Made by a program: the position numbers and the translations under genes
Notes under the pieces: model-generated
Database searches by the model: none
The model's input: the letters and a program-made list of their open reading frames with translations, nothing else
Told to the model about the DNA's origin: nothing
Shown: piece after piece, positions 63,194-64,000 of the stretch
Layout: each line of letters begins with the position of its first letter
How positions within the stretch are numbered: the stretch's first letter is position 1
From: Mesorhizobium kowhaii
GTDB taxonomy: Bacteria > Pseudomonadota > Alphaproteobacteria > Rhizobiales > Rhizobiaceae
DNA: 64,000 bases
Assembly: GCF_003253745.1 (NCBI RefSeq)
Contig: NZ_MZXV01000040.1
Span: forward strand, 62,001 to 126,000
Reading direction: 5' to 3'

Positions 63194-64000
63194 ATGCACG
63201 TCATCACCACCCAGAAAGAACTCGAGACCGTTCTCGCCGCTTTCGAAAAGTCGGATTTCGTCACCGTCGACACCGAATTCATTCGAGAAACGACGTTTTG
63301 GCCGATCCTGTGCCTGATCCAGATGGCCGCACCCGGCGTGACGGCACTGATCGATCCGCTGTCGCCCGACATCGACCTGAAGCCGTTCTTCAAGCTGATG
63401 GCCAACGAGGCGGTGGTCAAAGTCTTCCACGCCGCGCGGCAGGACATCGAAATCATCGTCCATCTCGGCGATCTCGTTCCGCATCCGGTGTTCGACACGC
63501 AAGTGGCGGCGATGGTGTGCGGCTTCGGCGACAGCGTTTCCTACGATCAGCTCGTGCAGCGGATCACCGGCGCGCGGCTCGACAAGTCATCGCGCTTCAC
63601 CGACTGGCGCCACCGGCCGCTTTCCGACAAGCAGCTCGACTATGCGCTGGCTGACGTCACCCATCTGATCGAGGTTTATCAGCACCTCAGCGCCGAGCTC
63701 GAGCGGGAAAACCGCGCTCACTGGCTGAACGAGGAAATGGAGGTCCTGACCTCGCGCGAGACCTATGATCCGCATCCCGAGGACGCCTGGAAGCGGCTGA
63801 AGATGCGGCTGCGCAAACCGCAGGAACTGGCGATCGTGCAGGCCGTGGCGGCATGGCGCGAACGCGAGGCGCGCGAACGCGACGTGCCGCGCGGCCGCGT
63901 GCTCAAGGACGACGCGATCTACGAGGTCGCACAGCAGGCGCCGCGCGACGCGGCAGGCCTTGGCAAGCTGCGCACGACGCCGAAAGGCTGGGAGCGCTCG
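63194..64000 (+). CDS. rnd: ribonuclease D (5' part; gene runs off the window)
   Basis: RNase D trims the 3' end of tRNA precursors. From ATG 63194 the open frame reaches the window edge (269 codons). The DEDD exonuclease motifs are present: VDTEFIRETTFWP (Exo I, about 24-36), VFHAARQDIEIIVHLGD (Exo II, about 77-93) and LSDKQLDYALADVTHLIEVY (Exo III with Tyr and Asp, about 143-162). The HRDC region begins near residue 205. The usual neighbour aspS lies upstream beyond the polyol island. Confidence 0.93.
   Translation, partial: MHVITTQKELETVLAAFEKSDFVTVDTEFIRETTFWPILCLIQMAAPGVTALIDPLSPDIDLKPFFKLMANEAVVKVFHAARQDIEIIVHLGDLVPHPVFDTQVAAMVCGFGDSVSYDQLVQRITGARLDKSSRFTDWRHRPLSDKQLDYALADVTHLIEVYQHLSAELERENRAHWLNEEMEVLTSRETYDPHPEDAWKRLKMRLRKPQELAIVQAVAAWREREARERDVPRGRVLKDDAIYEVAQQAPRDAAGLGKLRTTPKGWERS

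Overview
The window is a chromosomal stretch of a GC-rich alphaproteobacterium of the order Hyphomicrobiales, most like Mesorhizobium. The evidence is the gene orders plsX-fabH-ihfA-merR and glyA-nrdR-ribD-ribE-ribH-nusB, an ldtR/ldtP pair, cyclic-glucan type OpgC, DUF982, DUF6163 and DUF2066 proteins, and dispersed palindromic repeats of a kind common in rhizobial genomes. The genus is inferred from recall, not from a search.

Layout. 1-4.7 kb: end of a small protein, a phasin with a likely PhaR site, a truncated cytochrome c, tRNA-Pro(GGG), a YbaK-type deacylase, a small HTH protein, two exported proteins (one extremely histidine-rich) and a tail-anchored protein. 4.8-9.8 kb: merR, ihfA, fabH, plsX, DUF177, a cytochrome bc1 chaperone, and divergent bamE. 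10-12.1 kb: H+-pyrophosphatase hppA. 12.4-16.2 kb: a four-gene osmoprotectant-type ABC importer. 16.4-23.6 kb: MFS exporter, nusB, ribH, a decayed DUF1778/GNAT toxin-antitoxin remnant, ribE, ribD, nrdR, an IalB-like exported protein and glyA. 24-27 kb: L,D-transpeptidase ldtP, a gene broken by an in-frame stop, and the MarR-type regulator ldtR. 27-34.4 kb: DUF6163, 3-hydroxyisobutyryl-CoA hydrolase, a PNPOx-like protein, DUF2066, hemB, a DHFR-family protein, PPK2 and an aldo/keto reductase. 34.5-42.5 kb: a GT90 glycosyltransferase, small proteins, a GntR/MFS divergent pair, a DUF423 protein, a LacI regulator beside two tandem small paralogues, OpgC and an esterase. 42.8-54 kb: sthA, RDD protein, bpt, DMT permease, AI-2E-family permease, parC, a large exported protein and aspS. 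54.2-61.3 kb: a polyol/ketose catabolic island (GatZ/KbaZ-family protein, PfkB kinase, solute-binding protein, SDR, Zn-alcohol dehydrogenase, LacI). The window ends with an MFS permease and the 5' part of rnd.

Most genes are housekeeping. The accessory signals are concentrated in: (i) 38.7-40.4 kb, where two 47-49 residue paralogues each carry the same 14-bp operator at the same distance from the start and the neighbouring LacI gene carries two more; (ii) 54-61 kb, where the enzyme families match the published Agrobacterium D-altritol/galactitol pathway but the solute-binding protein has no permease or ATPase genes beside it; (iii) three gene-decay events (cytochrome c, DUF1778 antitoxin, exported protein next to ldtP). 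I found no CRISPR array, prophage, transposase, rRNA or recognisable riboswitch.
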